Shown one piece after another: positions 11,169-21,263 of a stretch of 59,201 nucleotides of DNA (the stretch's first letter is position 1; each line of letters opens with the position of its first letter). The stretch spans positions 1 to 59,201 of the forward strand of contig PWKN01000084.1 of assembly GCA_003559735.1 (NCBI GenBank), in the 5' to 3' direction. The stretch is from Bacteroidales bacterium (GTDB taxonomy: Bacteria; Bacteroidota; Bacteroidia; Bacteroidales; UBA7960). The notes under the pieces were generated by a model that worked only from the letters and a program-made list of their open reading frames with translations, made no database searches and had not been told where the DNA came from. Position numbers and translations under genes: made by a program.

Positions 11169-11387
11169 TCATTTGTTTTTGACCACCAACAGTCAAACCA
11201 CATCATTATATAAACGCCGGCTTTTGCAAGTAACCGGTTATCCTGCAGTCCCACAAAAGACCACACACGTATCTGGTCGTATGTCATTGCCTTCATGATC
11301 CATTACCCTGCAGGATCATATGCTGTTTCTTCCCGTCACGGACATCCCGTTGCGTGGAGGTGCCTCCGGACAAAGTTGGCAGATCTG

Positions 11388-12944
11388 TTAACGCCATACA
11401 AATATGTCATCCTTGTCGCGCGGACGCCGGTGGTCGAGCCACTCGAAGTTTTGCAACAGCCGGTCATCGGCAGGCAGGTCTTCGGGCGGGTACAATGTGG
11501 CTTCCGGCTGGCGTATGAACTGGATGCCGGTGACTTCCGTACCATCTACAAAAATGATGATATTGGAAGATATTGCCTTGTTGATGCCCGCCAGACCGCC
11601 ATCCTCCTCCCTGATAAAAAAAATGGTCTCACCATTTCCGTCAACATCCACCCGCCACAGCGCGTTATCCCGGAAATGGCCTACCATGGTACGACCTTTC
11701 ATCTGGTTATATCCCAGCGTATCTTCTTCGGAAATGATAAATGCCGCATCGTGCAGTTGCACCCACTGCACCTCATCTTCAGTGGTTTTTATCTCAATCC
11801 GTTGAGCGGTAAGCTGATACATTTCTGACCACAGAACTGGATCGTGATACATATAAATTGTGGAATCGGCCATCTGGTATACAATGGAATCGCTCAGACC
11901 CTGAAGGTCAGTGCGGTAAAACCGGGCGCGGTGATAGGCAAACAGCTGCCGTTCATCTGTTTCCTCATCATAGACAGAACGCAGGGTATCTGCATGGAGG
12001 AACAAGCTGTCGTTTTCGGCGATCATGATAAACATGGCCTCTTTTGTTACCACCGAGAGCCCTTTGTCTTCAAAATGTTCAGCAAAGTGTCCGGTGATTA
12101 CCGCATTCTCAATACTATCGCGTATCACCACGTTATTCACAGCCCTGCCGTAAGCCGCATTCCTGTCATAAAACACCGAATCGCCCGTCATTGATTGTTC
12201 TTTATTGGTAAAGAATGCATCGCGGCTAAACCGTGCGATATCATTTCGTGTATCGTACCACCCGTTGCGGCAGAAAATGGTATTTTCATCGCTGACAATG
12301 GTAGTGGGACCAAAGAAATAGGCAATTTCTGATGCCGTGTTATACATCATGGTATCGGTCTCCATGGTATAATCCGGATTGACCAGTACCACATCATCGC
12401 GAAAGAAGAATTCTTTTTCATCAGCAAAATAGAAGCCCCAGATACTGGTGAGCACATTATCAGCATCCACTATCCTTCCGCCATCAATATAGTTGGCGGT
12501 ATTCTTTTCCAGATCGTATTCAAGGTATTCGGTATAGAGGGTCATCTGGGGATCTTCCATGCGTACGTTTCCGGTAAGTTCTGCCCATCTCCTGTTTCCA
12601 TCATAAAACAGCTCATCACCAAATATTGTCACAGTATCGCTCACCTCAATGACAATATTGCTGAAAGCGCGCAGGTTATTGGCCTCTGAATACAGGTAGG
12701 CACTGTCGCAATACATTTTGGTGTCTTCGTGGATAAACACCACATCATCGATCAGCCTTCGCACATCCTCGCCAATACGCCGGTCAAACTGGATGCTTCC
12801 TGCCTGCCAGTCGATCGGTGTCCTTTCATCATCAGCCAAAGCCGGTGGCAGAACAGCAGCAAGACAAAGCAATAAAAAAAATATGCGGATCACCAGTTTA
12901 TTCTTTGTTGAATTGACTGTAACATGAACATCCAAATAATGCAT
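11388..12944 (-). CDS. OstA-like (LptA/LptD N-terminal domain) envelope protein
   Basis: A 518-residue exported protein with an N-terminal signal (IRIFFLLLCLAAVLPPALA). The mature part consists of repeated beta-strand units typical of the OstA/LptA jellyroll family: a target such as MYCDSAYLY, then GDELFYDG, LTGNVRMEDPQMTLYTEYLEYD, and further related units along the protein. OstA-fold proteins bridge or bind LPS lipid A during transport to the outer membrane. This is the Bacteroidota OstA-like type lacking the C-terminal LptD barrel. It sits 219 nt upstream of the M16 pair on the same strand. The role in LPS transport is inferred from the family. Confidence 0.85.
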   Translation of the reverse strand: MHYLDVHVTVNSTKNKLVIRIFFLLLCLAAVLPPALADDERTPIDWQAGSIQFDRRIGEDVRRLIDDVVFIHEDTKMYCDSAYLYSEANNLRAFSNIVIEVSDTVTIFGDELFYDGNRRWAELTGNVRMEDPQMTLYTEYLEYDLEKNTANYIDGGRIVDADNVLTSIWGFYFADEKEFFFRDDVVLVNPDYTMETDTMMYNTASEIAYFFGPTTIVSDENTIFCRNGWYDTRNDIARFSRDAFFTNKEQSMTGDSVFYDRNAAYGRAVNNVVIRDSIENAVITGHFAEHFEDKGLSVVTKEAMFIMIAENDSLFLHADTLRSVYDEETDERQLFAYHRARFYRTDLQGLSDSIVYQMADSTIYMYHDPVLWSEMYQLTAQRIEIKTTEDEVQWVQLHDAAFIISEEDTLGYNQMKGRTMVGHFRDNALWRVDVDGNGETIFFIREEDGGLAGINKAISSNIIIFVDGTEVTGIQFIRQPEATLYPPEDLPADDRLLQNFEWLDHRRPRDKDDIFVWR

Positions 12945-13062
12945 TTATTGCAATGGCATCATTCTCCCGGCATGTTTTGCCTGCAAAAAGCCACCGGTTT
13001 TTATGGGCCGGGCATTACCCTGTCGTTATTGGCCTAACCTACCTTATACATAAAGTATTTCC

Positions 13063-13088
13063 CTCAAAAGGAAAAAGCCGCGCTTTTT
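13063..13088 (-). terminator. Intrinsic terminator of the AGCS transporter gene
   Basis: On the minus strand AAAAAGC-GCG-GCTTTTT forms a short hairpin running into TTTTTCCTTTT, 22 nt after the AGCS stop codon. Its position and T-rich tail fit a rho-independent terminator, though the stem is AT-heavy. Confidence 0.55.
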
Positions 13089-13109
13089 GGGGGACTGCGT
13101 TATTCACGA

Positions 13110-14831
13110 TCAATAAGATTTTTCACCGGGATGTTCTTCCCTGAAGCCTTTCCAGTAGTCCCTGATCGTATGTTTGATCTCTTTGTGCATTAACAAAATA
13201 CCAACAAGGTTTGGTACCGCCATCAGTGCAATGGTTATGTAAGATACGGCCCATACGATGGTGGTATCGGAGAAAGAGGCAACAAAAAAGGCCAGCACAT
13301 ATAAGATGCGGTAATGGAGAACATATTTCACCCCGAACAGGTAGGTAACCGACCTGTCGCCGTAATATGACCAGGCAATTGCTGTTGAGAACGCAAACAG
13401 CAGCAATCCGATGGCAACAATATACTGGCCAAAATTGCCAAGGAAGCTGCGTGTATAGGCTTCGGCTGTCATTGGAGCGCTATGGATCAGTGATTCTCCG
13501 CTCAGCCTGACCCTGAAGTTTTCTTCATCCAGTCTGCCATTTTCAACGACTATTGCACCGGTAAATTTTTCACCCTGGAAGCTTACCCTAACATTTTCTG
13601 CAATGGAACGGGCATGCAGAATGGTGATCTCCTGGTTTTCCTTTTCTTGGATCACACCATCAGCCACATTCAGGGTTCCTGTATAGCGAAGCAACTGGCT
13701 ACGGCCGTCAAAGAAATGAAACAGGCGGTCTACATGTTCCGGGTCAGTCTCATCATAGTGGCCAGCCAATATGATCTGGTCAGCACGCTGAAAGTCGTTT
13801 TCGACTTTGTCTTTCCAGACGCCCGATGACAGCAGGACCAGTCCGGTTAGCGTACAAATACATATTGTATCAATAAAAGGTTCGAGCAGCGCAACGATCC
13901 CTTCCGACACCGGTTCGTGCGCCCGGGCAGCTGAATGTGCAATGGGAGCCGATCCCTGGCCAGCCTCATTGGAAAACAGTCCGCGGTTTACTCCCCTGTT
14001 GAAGGCATAAATGATGGAAGCACCCAAAAAGCCGCCGGTGGCAGCCGTCCCGGTAAACACATCCGAAAATATCGATACAATGGCCGGTATTATATTGTCG
14101 TAATTGTAAGTAAGGACTGCTATTGCACCCAGTACGTACAACAGGGCCATGGAAGGCACCAGGCGTGAGGTTACCTGTGCAATGCGCTTGATCCCCCCCA
14201 GGATAACGAATGCAAGCAAAACAGCCAGGATGGCACCAATAATGATTGGCGGAATGCCAAAGGTAGCATACATCGCACCGGCAATGCTGTTTATCTGGGG
14301 CATATTGCCCGTTCCTACAGATGACAGGATGGTTGCAAGGGCAAAAAAGGCACCGAGCCATTTCCCGGTATTGATCACTTTTTTGTTGGGCAACGTAATA
14401 TTGAGGCGTTTTTTCATAAAATACATCGGTCCGCCTGCTATCTTCCCCTCATCATCAACCTCCCGGTATTTGTGGGCGATGGTCACCTCCACAAACTTGG
14501 TGGTCATCCCAAGCATTCCGGTAACCAACATCCAGAAAAGTGCTGCAGGTCCGCCCAAATGAATGGCCAGCGCGACCCCTGCGATGTTCCCGGTCCCAAC
14601 GGTACCCGACAAAGCCGTTGTAAGCGCCTGGAAGTGGGATGTGTCTCCAATATCGGTAGATCTGTCATACCGGCCGGTAACCACCCGCAGCGCATGCCTG
14701 AAATACCTTATTTGCGGGAATCCGAGATATAGGGTAAAAAACAGCCCGGTAAACAGCAGCAGGTAAACAAACCAAGGGCCACCACCAATATAACCATCGA
14801 GCATTACCAGAAAATCATGTACCTGTTCCAT
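13110..14831 (-). CDS. Sodium:alanine symporter family (AGCS) transporter with soluble insert
   Basis: An inner-membrane Na+- or H+-coupled amino-acid symporter of the AGCS family. Signatures include TVGTGNIAGVA near residue 83 and NRGLFSNEAGQGSAP near 287. The ORF-track start at 14846 is a TTG; the ATG at 14831 (MEQVHDF) is preferred. Family members are usually about 450-540 residues; this one has a ~110-residue hydrophilic beta-rich insert (about residues 347-460 of the ORF-track numbering) between the segment LEPFIDTICICTLTGLVLL-like helix and the later LLLFAFSTAIAW helix. It is followed by an NSS-type transporter gene on the same strand. Substrate is inferred as alanine or glycine. Confidence 0.93.
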   Translation of the reverse strand: MEQVHDFLVMLDGYIGGGPWFVYLLLFTGLFFTLYLGFPQIRYFRHALRVVTGRYDRSTDIGDTSHFQALTTALSGTVGTGNIAGVALAIHLGGPAALFWMLVTGMLGMTTKFVEVTIAHKYREVDDEGKIAGGPMYFMKKRLNITLPNKKVINTGKWLGAFFALATILSSVGTGNMPQINSIAGAMYATFGIPPIIIGAILAVLLAFVILGGIKRIAQVTSRLVPSMALLYVLGAIAVLTYNYDNIIPAIVSIFSDVFTGTAATGGFLGASIIYAFNRGVNRGLFSNEAGQGSAPIAHSAARAHEPVSEGIVALLEPFIDTICICTLTGLVLLSSGVWKDKVENDFQRADQIILAGHYDETDPEHVDRLFHFFDGRSQLLRYTGTLNVADGVIQEKENQEITILHARSIAENVRVSFQGEKFTGAIVVENGRLDEENFRVRLSGESLIHSAPMTAEAYTRSFLGNFGQYIVAIGLLLFAFSTAIAWSYYGDRSVTYLFGVKYVLHYRILYVLAFFVASFSDTTIVWAVSYITIALMAVPNLVGILLMHKEIKHTIRDYWKGFREEHPGEKSY

Positions 14832-14892
14832 ATATGTTTTTTTCAAATTGATTTTTTCCTGCCAGGATCAACAATGCTGTATTATATGCGTA

Positions 14893-16338
14893 CTACAGAC
14901 TTTTTATTAATCCGATACCATTGAGGAAAATAATTGCAATGGCAATGGGAGCAAGAAAACGAATTATAAATAGAAACACTTCAAACATTTTAAGTTTCAA
15001 TACCCTGATCCTGGTATAATCCTCGTCAGTTCGTGTATCCCGGGTATAATATCCGATCATAAACACCATCAGTTTCAGTATACCCATATTTGTCATTTCG
15101 TCTTTTACCTGCGATTGTTTCATGTACCATCCCACAAAAACCACAATCAACAGTCCGCCAAGCGGCAACAGCACATTCGATGCAGTAAAATCCAGTACAT
15201 CAAAAATATTCCGGTTGCCCAGTGAAACATGCTCAAAAGTACTCCACGACAGTGTGCAGAAAATACCCACGAAGGCAGCAGCCACAACAGTTATGATCGT
15301 TGCACCGGGTCTTTTTATGCCAAACTCTTCGGTCAGAAATGCCACCACCACCTCCATTATAGAAATGGAAGAGGTGAGGGCAGCAATTGAAAGCAGGACA
15401 AAGAATGCAATAGAAACGACATACCCGCCCGGCATTTGCTGAAACACGTTCGGCAGCACCATAAAAATCAATCCCGGTCCCCCTTCTTCGGGCAACATGC
15501 CCAGTGCAAACATGGCAGGAAATATAGCCACACCAGCCATTATTGCAATAATGACATCGGCAAGGGACACCTGAAACGAGGTAACCGGCAGGTTGGTCCT
15601 GTCAGGAAAATAAGAAGCATAGGTAATCAGCGCACCCATGCCGATACTTAATGAGAAAAATGCCTGACCCAGTGCACTAAGCACAACGGTGGAACTGATC
15701 TTGGAAAAATCCGGATTAAACAAAAATGTCAGTCCGCCAACCGACCCGGGCAATGTCAGTGAGCGGATGCACAGACTGATCAGCAGCAAGACCAAAAAGG
15801 GCATCAGGATTTTTGAATATTTTTCAATCCCTTTTTTAACCCCGGAGATAATAATGATGGCGGTGAGCAAAATAAATATGATCTGCCAGAAGACAGGAAA
15901 TGCCCCTGAGGTCTGGAAAGATACAAATATCTCTGTAACCGTCAATGCATCTGCCCCTTTAAAGCCATTGACCACGCTAAGGTAAACATAATGCAAGGTC
16001 CAGCCTGCAATGGTGCTGTAGAAGGCCAGAATTACAAACGCCGCAACAATCCCGATAATCCCCACAACCGGCCATAGTGTCCGCGGTGCAATCTTTTTAA
16101 ACGCCCCAAACGCATTCCGTTTTGCATTTCTTCCAATAACAAACTCCGACAGCATAACAGGGATTCCCAGCAACAATACAAAACCAAGATATATCAATAA
16201 AAAAGCGCCCCCCCCACTCTCTCCCACAACATAAGGGAAGCGCCAGATATTACCCAGTCCGATTGCAGACCCTGCGGCAGCACAAACAATACCGAAACGG
16301 CTGGCAAACCCATCACGGCTTTCTTTACCCACAGACAT
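14893..16338 (-). CDS. Neurotransmitter:sodium symporter (NSS) family transporter
   Basis: A 481-residue LeuT-fold sodium-dependent amino-acid transporter. The first helix carries the unwound sodium/substrate motif AAGSAIGLGNIWRFPY, and the protein has about 11-12 membrane segments, as in short bacterial NSS members. It stands 61 nt upstream of the AGCS gene on the same strand, so the two amino-acid symporters may be cotranscribed. Substrate cannot be read from the sequence. Confidence 0.95.
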   Translation of the reverse strand: MSVGKESRDGFASRFGIVCAAAGSAIGLGNIWRFPYVVGESGGGAFLLIYLGFVLLLGIPVMLSEFVIGRNAKRNAFGAFKKIAPRTLWPVVGIIGIVAAFVILAFYSTIAGWTLHYVYLSVVNGFKGADALTVTEIFVSFQTSGAFPVFWQIIFILLTAIIIISGVKKGIEKYSKILMPFLVLLLISLCIRSLTLPGSVGGLTFLFNPDFSKISSTVVLSALGQAFFSLSIGMGALITYASYFPDRTNLPVTSFQVSLADVIIAIMAGVAIFPAMFALGMLPEEGGPGLIFMVLPNVFQQMPGGYVVSIAFFVLLSIAALTSSISIMEVVVAFLTEEFGIKRPGATIITVVAAAFVGIFCTLSWSTFEHVSLGNRNIFDVLDFTASNVLLPLGGLLIVVFVGWYMKQSQVKDEMTNMGILKLMVFMIGYYTRDTRTDEDYTRIRVLKLKMFEVFLFIIRFLAPIAIAIIFLNGIGLIKSL

Positions 16339-16636
16339 ATGTAAAATTGATTATGTTTATCATGTGTTCATCCACTATTGATCTTTTCTATCACGGTCGG
16401 CCGGAAGCCGCCATGCGCCCATAATACAACTGTCTTTTCTCCTGTTTCCTGGCTCTGTTCACCATCAAAACAACCCTTCATGGTGTTGTCGTTCAGAACA
16501 AAGGCCAAAAATATAAAATAATGGTCAAAAATCAACAACAGATGGTTATTTTGCCTCAAACAAATTATTTTTTATATGTAATGCATGTTTTTTATTTCTT
16601 TTTTTATATTTTTATGGACAATATCAATTTTTGATC
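16339..16636. promoter_or_regulatory. Divergent promoter region, NSS transporter / HHH protein
   Basis: AT-rich intergenic region between diverging genes. A minus-strand TATTTTTG (CAAAAATA at 16506-16513) fits the TAnnTTTG -7 box but lies ~168 nt from the NSS start. T-runs near 16565-16615 precede the plus-strand gene. The 63-residue ORF on the minus strand here has no recognisable features. Confidence 0.35.
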
Positions 16637-17392
16637 ATGTACAGCAATCCTGTAAAAGACTGGTTTTATTTTACACGGCAGCAACGAAAAGGGATGGTGG
16701 TATTGACCGTGATCATTTTCGCAATCCCGCTGACTGCGCGAGTTATTGAGGATTACAGGCAGCCGCACCAGGCAGACACCGAACGTTTTCAGGAGGCGAT
16801 CATGGCATTTGAGCAACTGGAGGCATCTGTCTTGCTTCCCTCGCGTGAGCAGGCGAATGCAGACCATACGGGAGGCTTGCAGAGGGAAAGATCCGGGGAC
16901 ATGCCAGGAGCTCTTGCCAGGGAAGCGGACAAACCAAAAAATACTGAAAAAGGTGTTTCGCACACCATGTCATCCGGTACAGGCACCCATCCTGTGATGG
17001 TGAATATCAGCACGGCCGACACAACTGAACTGAGGCTCGTCAGGGGAATCGGTCCTGTTTTTAGCCGGCGCATTGTGCGTTACCGTGAATTGCTGGGCGG
17101 GTACCATTGCATCACACAGTTACAGGAAGTGTTTGGCATTGACAGTCTGCGTTATGGGGATATCAGCAACCAGGTAACTGCCGACAGCATCCACATCAGG
17201 AAAATGGATGTCAACCAGGTGACCTTTCCCGATCTTTTAAGGCACCCGTACGTAGACAGAAGAATTGCCACTGCCATAATCAACCTGCGTGATCAGCACG
17301 GACCATTTGCATCGGCAAAAGAGATCAAAAGATCATATATAATTGATGAATGCCAGTGGCAACGACTGGCACCCTATTTATCACCTGAATAG
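16637..17392 (+). CDS. Membrane-anchored ComEA-like helix-hairpin-helix protein
   Basis: The ORF-track start at 16631 is a TTG; the ATG at 16637 (MYSNPVKDW) is two codons later and preferred. A single N-terminal membrane helix (MVVLTVIIFAIPLTA) is followed by a polar linker and, from about residue 125, tandem helix-hairpin-helix DNA-binding motifs: VNISTADTTELRLVRGIGP is the ComEA-type hairpin and MDVNQVTFPDLLRHPYVD a second unit. ComEA proteins bind incoming DNA at the membrane; in Bacteroidota this family is common and the role is unproven. It is followed 145 nt later by the superoxide dismutase gene on the same strand. Confidence 0.88.
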   Translation: MYSNPVKDWFYFTRQQRKGMVVLTVIIFAIPLTARVIEDYRQPHQADTERFQEAIMAFEQLEASVLLPSREQANADHTGGLQRERSGDMPGALAREADKPKNTEKGVSHTMSSGTGTHPVMVNISTADTTELRLVRGIGPVFSRRIVRYRELLGGYHCITQLQEVFGIDSLRYGDISNQVTADSIHIRKMDVNQVTFPDLLRHPYVDRRIATAIINLRDQHGPFASAKEIKRSYIIDECQWQRLAPYLSPE

Positions 17393-17537
17393 ACACGCTT
17401 GCAAGTCAGGTGTTTCCTCAAATGCCAAAGCCGTTTGCACCAGAAAGAACAGCAAACTGAACAAAACAAAAATCATATTGTTGTCTTTATAAAGTCTAAA
17501 TTAAAAATAACCCGGAACCCCAAAAAAACAAATTGTT

Positions 17538-18275
<738 letters not shown>

Positions 18276-18311
18276 CTTATCAGCAACGATAAGGCTGATG
18301 AGTGATGACAT

Positions 18312-18350
18312 CCGGCAGCATTGTTCCATACATGCTGCCGGTTTTTATTT
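18312..18350 (+). terminator. Intrinsic terminator after superoxide dismutase
   Basis: CCGGCAGCAT and ATGCTGCCGG form a perfect 10-bp stem with a 10-nt loop, followed by TTTTTATTTT. It lies 37 nt after the stop of the plus-strand gene, and the AAAA on the other side may also serve the converging response-regulator gene. Confidence 0.85.
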
Positions 18351-19097
18351 TAAAAGGTCTTCCATGACCGGCAGCCGGTTGACCGGTATCCTGAATTCAT
18401 ACTGATATCCGTCTTTCTGCAAGATGCATTTTCTTGAAAGTCTTTTTAACCCTGTCAGGTACTTTAAATGGATGATCGTGTTTCTGTTGATGCGCATGAA
18501 TGACTCTTCTGGCAAGCGCTGTCCGATGCTCCCAATATTCATGATAACCGTATGATACTGATCCTTTCCGGTATAAACCTGTGTAAAATGGTAGTCGGCC
18601 ACAATATAGATGATGTCATCCAAATGGAAATTCCTGTAACCACTGCTGGTGTTCAGTTTAATGATGTTACCCACCTGATCTGACTCCAGCAGCTGTTTGT
18701 AGTTTTCAGCCAGGCCGGTATGGGCATAGGTGATGGAATACCGCAGCAATGCCTGGTACAGTTCAAGTTTTTCGACAGGTTTCAGTATATAATCAAAAGC
18801 GGCATGCCTGATCGCCTCAATGGCATACTTTTCATATGCTGTAACAAAGATCACGCTTGGCTCAAACCCGGCCTCACTGATCTCGCGCAATACGTCAAAG
18901 CCACTTTTTCCAGGCATCTGAATATCAAGAAACAACAGATCCGGCTTTTTCTTCAGGATCTCTTCAGCGGCCGTCATCGGATCCGTAATTTCTGCCAGCA
19001 CGCGGATCCCTTCTTTTTCCTTCAGCAGACTCTTGAGCATTTCCACACTGTGCCGTTCGTCATCAACAATAGCTACATTAATTCTTTTTCCAACCAT
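18345..19097 (-). CDS. LytTR-family response regulator
   Basis: A response regulator with an N-terminal CheY-like receiver (acidic pocket VDDE near residue 11, phospho-acceptor Asp in LFLDIQMPG, Lys in ILKPVEK) and a C-terminal LytTR DNA-binding domain (about 145-250; IIYIVADYHFTQVY, SFMRINRNTIIHL). The ATG at 19097 is chosen over the track start at 19118: it lies one nucleotide after the kinase stop and has AGGAG about 10 nt upstream, whereas the longer start places that AGGAG inside the gene. It is translationally linked to the LytS-type kinase at 19099-21192. Confidence 0.95.
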   Translation of the reverse strand: MVGKRINVAIVDDERHSVEMLKSLLKEKEGIRVLAEITDPMTAAEEILKKKPDLLFLDIQMPGKSGFDVLREISEAGFEPSVIFVTAYEKYAIEAIRHAAFDYILKPVEKLELYQALLRYSITYAHTGLAENYKQLLESDQVGNIIKLNTSSGYRNFHLDDIIYIVADYHFTQVYTGKDQYHTVIMNIGSIGQRLPEESFMRINRNTIIHLKYLTGLKRLSRKCILQKDGYQYEFRIPVNRLPVMEDLLK

Positions 19098-19098
19098 C

Positions 19099-21192
19099 TT
19101 ATTGTTTCTCCTTTGCATATTTAATTGTTACGATAACCTGAGTTCCCAAAGCATTGCCATCGGCATCATACAGGTCACTGACCTCCTGGGTGATTGCGTC
19201 TTTGTACTGTTTGTGAAACAGGGCATAATAATCCTGCATCATTTCCAGTCCCATCTGTGTCGACAACCTGTTCTTCCGGGCGGCCTCCATTCGTCCAACG
19301 CCATTATCGGTGACCTTTATTGTAAGCCGGTTAAAATTTTGCTTCAACAGAATGTATATGCGCCCTTCCCCCTTCTTGTGCGTTAATCCGTGTTTGATGG
19401 CATTTTCAACATATGCCTGGATGATCATTTTCGGCACATTCCGGTCAAGGTCCACCCCGTCAGCTACCTCTAATTCAGCAGTAAAGGCATTGCTGAACCG
19501 CATCTTTTCGAGCGCAATATAGTCTTCGCAAAATTCAATTTCTTCCCTCAGGGTGCGGTGCACTGATTCGGCCGACAACAGCAGGTTTCGGTGTAAACGG
19601 GCATAACAGCGGAGATAATCGGCCGCCATATCGGTTTCTTTTTCCCTGATCGTATGAATTACTGCGTTGATCGCATTAATGGAAAAATGCGGATTGAGCT
19701 GGTTCCCGACCAGACTGAGTTGCAGTTCGGTGATCTTCTTCTCCGTACGGATCTTTTTTCTCATCTGCTCTCTTTGTATCTTGCGGCTCAACAGGGAAAA
19801 CCCAAGCAAGCCGGCATAGACCGATGCATAATATACATAACCCAGGTAATAAGCCTGGTTTGCACGGTAACTGAACATATAATGATCCGTGTCTATTTGC
19901 AAACTGATCAGAGGGGGTGCGTCTGGCTGTTCTATGTAGGACAAGATTTCCCTGGAACGTCGCGAAAGGTTTGAGCAAATTTCCACCTCCACATAATTGC
20001 TCATCCGGTGGTTGACCACAAGTACACGGCCCAATACTCTTTGCACGACAACGGCCTCCTGGTTCCCGTCACCCGTAAGGTCTCTGAACATGTTGAAGTG
20101 CATGCCACCCAGCGAAAGATCATCAAACATACGCTTCTTTGTAAAGTCTCTGTCAAACACAAACGTCCCTTTTCTCTCGTCTGTTATTGCGATGACCTGG
20201 TCCCCATCATCCATCAGCATTATGTTGTTTGCCCTTAGGTTGAATATTTTTTTACCAACCGGTTGTCCGCCTGCATCAAAAAAATAAACTCCACTGGGGT
20301 ATTCATTGTTTGAAGTCAACTCCAGGGCCGCAATAACAGGACCTTCATCGTGTCGAATGACCACCGGACGAAAATGGTTGGCCCTTCCCGGAAATTCGAC
20401 AGGCTCAAACAAAAAATCAAGATCCTGATCCAATACCATCAGCCAGTTGCTGAAATCGTGGTATGTGTGTTCCAGGGGCGATACATTCGCCGTCGCCCTG
20501 CCATGCAGAAACAGTTCATTCACTCCATTCCCGGTAATATCGCCCTGGTATATTGCGTTGAGGTTGTAGTACGCTTCAGGCGACCGCATCAATGTGTCAT
20601 GTTTTACTGAATAAGCGTACACCCTCCTGGGGTAGACTGTAAATCCGCCGTTTATTGCAAAGATCAGCTCATTGTACCCGTCGCCCGTCAGATCGTCCAT
20701 CACAGCCGGGAGTATCCGTATATCAAGTCTTCTTCCCACCGGACCAATACGGGTGATGAACCGGTTGGCTATTCCGGGATCAGCATGATCCAGATCGTCG
20801 ATCATATGTAAAAAGATGCTGTCGTTTGACAAGGTAAACAAGAACAGTTCCTTTTTTCCATTGCCATTATAATCGCCAGTCATGGGAAGTGATTGGGGAA
20901 AGATCAGGTTGCCAATTTCCCCGTGGAGGTTCCATTGATGATACACCACGTTCCGGTGGTCATATACGGTAACGGCAGTATAATGATCCTGCTCCTGGAT
21001 GATCACCCGCTCCGAAAATCCGTCACCGGTAAGGTCTCCGTACCATACAAAATCAGTTTCCCGTATTTCCTGTCTGCCTGTCAGTTCGAGGATATAGCGG
21101 TCAAAGCTTACCGGTATGGCAGCCATAATGATAATGGCCGGAATTACTGGCAATACAAATGGGTGAACAAAAAACCGCAACAGCCTTTTCAT
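19099..21192 (-). CDS. LytS-type sensor histidine kinase with FG-GAP/propeller sensor
   Basis: Start set at the ATG at 21192 (MKRLLRFF); the first 14 residues of the track ORF add nothing. After one membrane helix (residues ~28-45 of the track numbering), a ~400-residue extracytoplasmic region carries five Dx(T/N)G(D/N)GxxE loops (at about 67, 120, 181, 232, 385) typical of calcium-binding FG-GAP/VCBS beta-propeller blades. A second helix (about 460-480) leads to a His_kinase (PF06580-like) domain with NPHF (His 516) and an HATPase with VENAIKHG and DNGVGR. It is followed directly by the LytTR regulator. The ligand is unknown; the propeller suggests sensing of a surface protein or glycan. Confidence 0.92.
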   Translation of the reverse strand: MKRLLRFFVHPFVLPVIPAIIIMAAIPVSFDRYILELTGRQEIRETDFVWYGDLTGDGFSERVIIQEQDHYTAVTVYDHRNVVYHQWNLHGEIGNLIFPQSLPMTGDYNGNGKKELFLFTLSNDSIFLHMIDDLDHADPGIANRFITRIGPVGRRLDIRILPAVMDDLTGDGYNELIFAINGGFTVYPRRVYAYSVKHDTLMRSPEAYYNLNAIYQGDITGNGVNELFLHGRATANVSPLEHTYHDFSNWLMVLDQDLDFLFEPVEFPGRANHFRPVVIRHDEGPVIAALELTSNNEYPSGVYFFDAGGQPVGKKIFNLRANNIMLMDDGDQVIAITDERKGTFVFDRDFTKKRMFDDLSLGGMHFNMFRDLTGDGNQEAVVVQRVLGRVLVVNHRMSNYVEVEICSNLSRRSREILSYIEQPDAPPLISLQIDTDHYMFSYRANQAYYLGYVYYASVYAGLLGFSLLSRKIQREQMRKKIRTEKKITELQLSLVGNQLNPHFSINAINAVIHTIREKETDMAADYLRCYARLHRNLLLSAESVHRTLREEIEFCEDYIALEKMRFSNAFTAELEVADGVDLDRNVPKMIIQAYVENAIKHGLTHKKGEGRIYILLKQNFNRLTIKVTDNGVGRMEAARKNRLSTQMGLEMMQDYYALFHKQYKDAITQEVSDLYDADGNALGTQVIVTIKYAKEKQ

Positions 21193-21263
21193 AATTTGCG
21201 AATTTAGGCAATATATCGTTATGATGCCATACATCGGTAGGACTATGAAAAAAAATGCGGTGT

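Noticed and set aside
16368-16559. A 63-codon minus-strand ORF in the NSS/HHH intergenic region
   Set aside because: It contains the candidate -7 element and has no homology features that I recognise.
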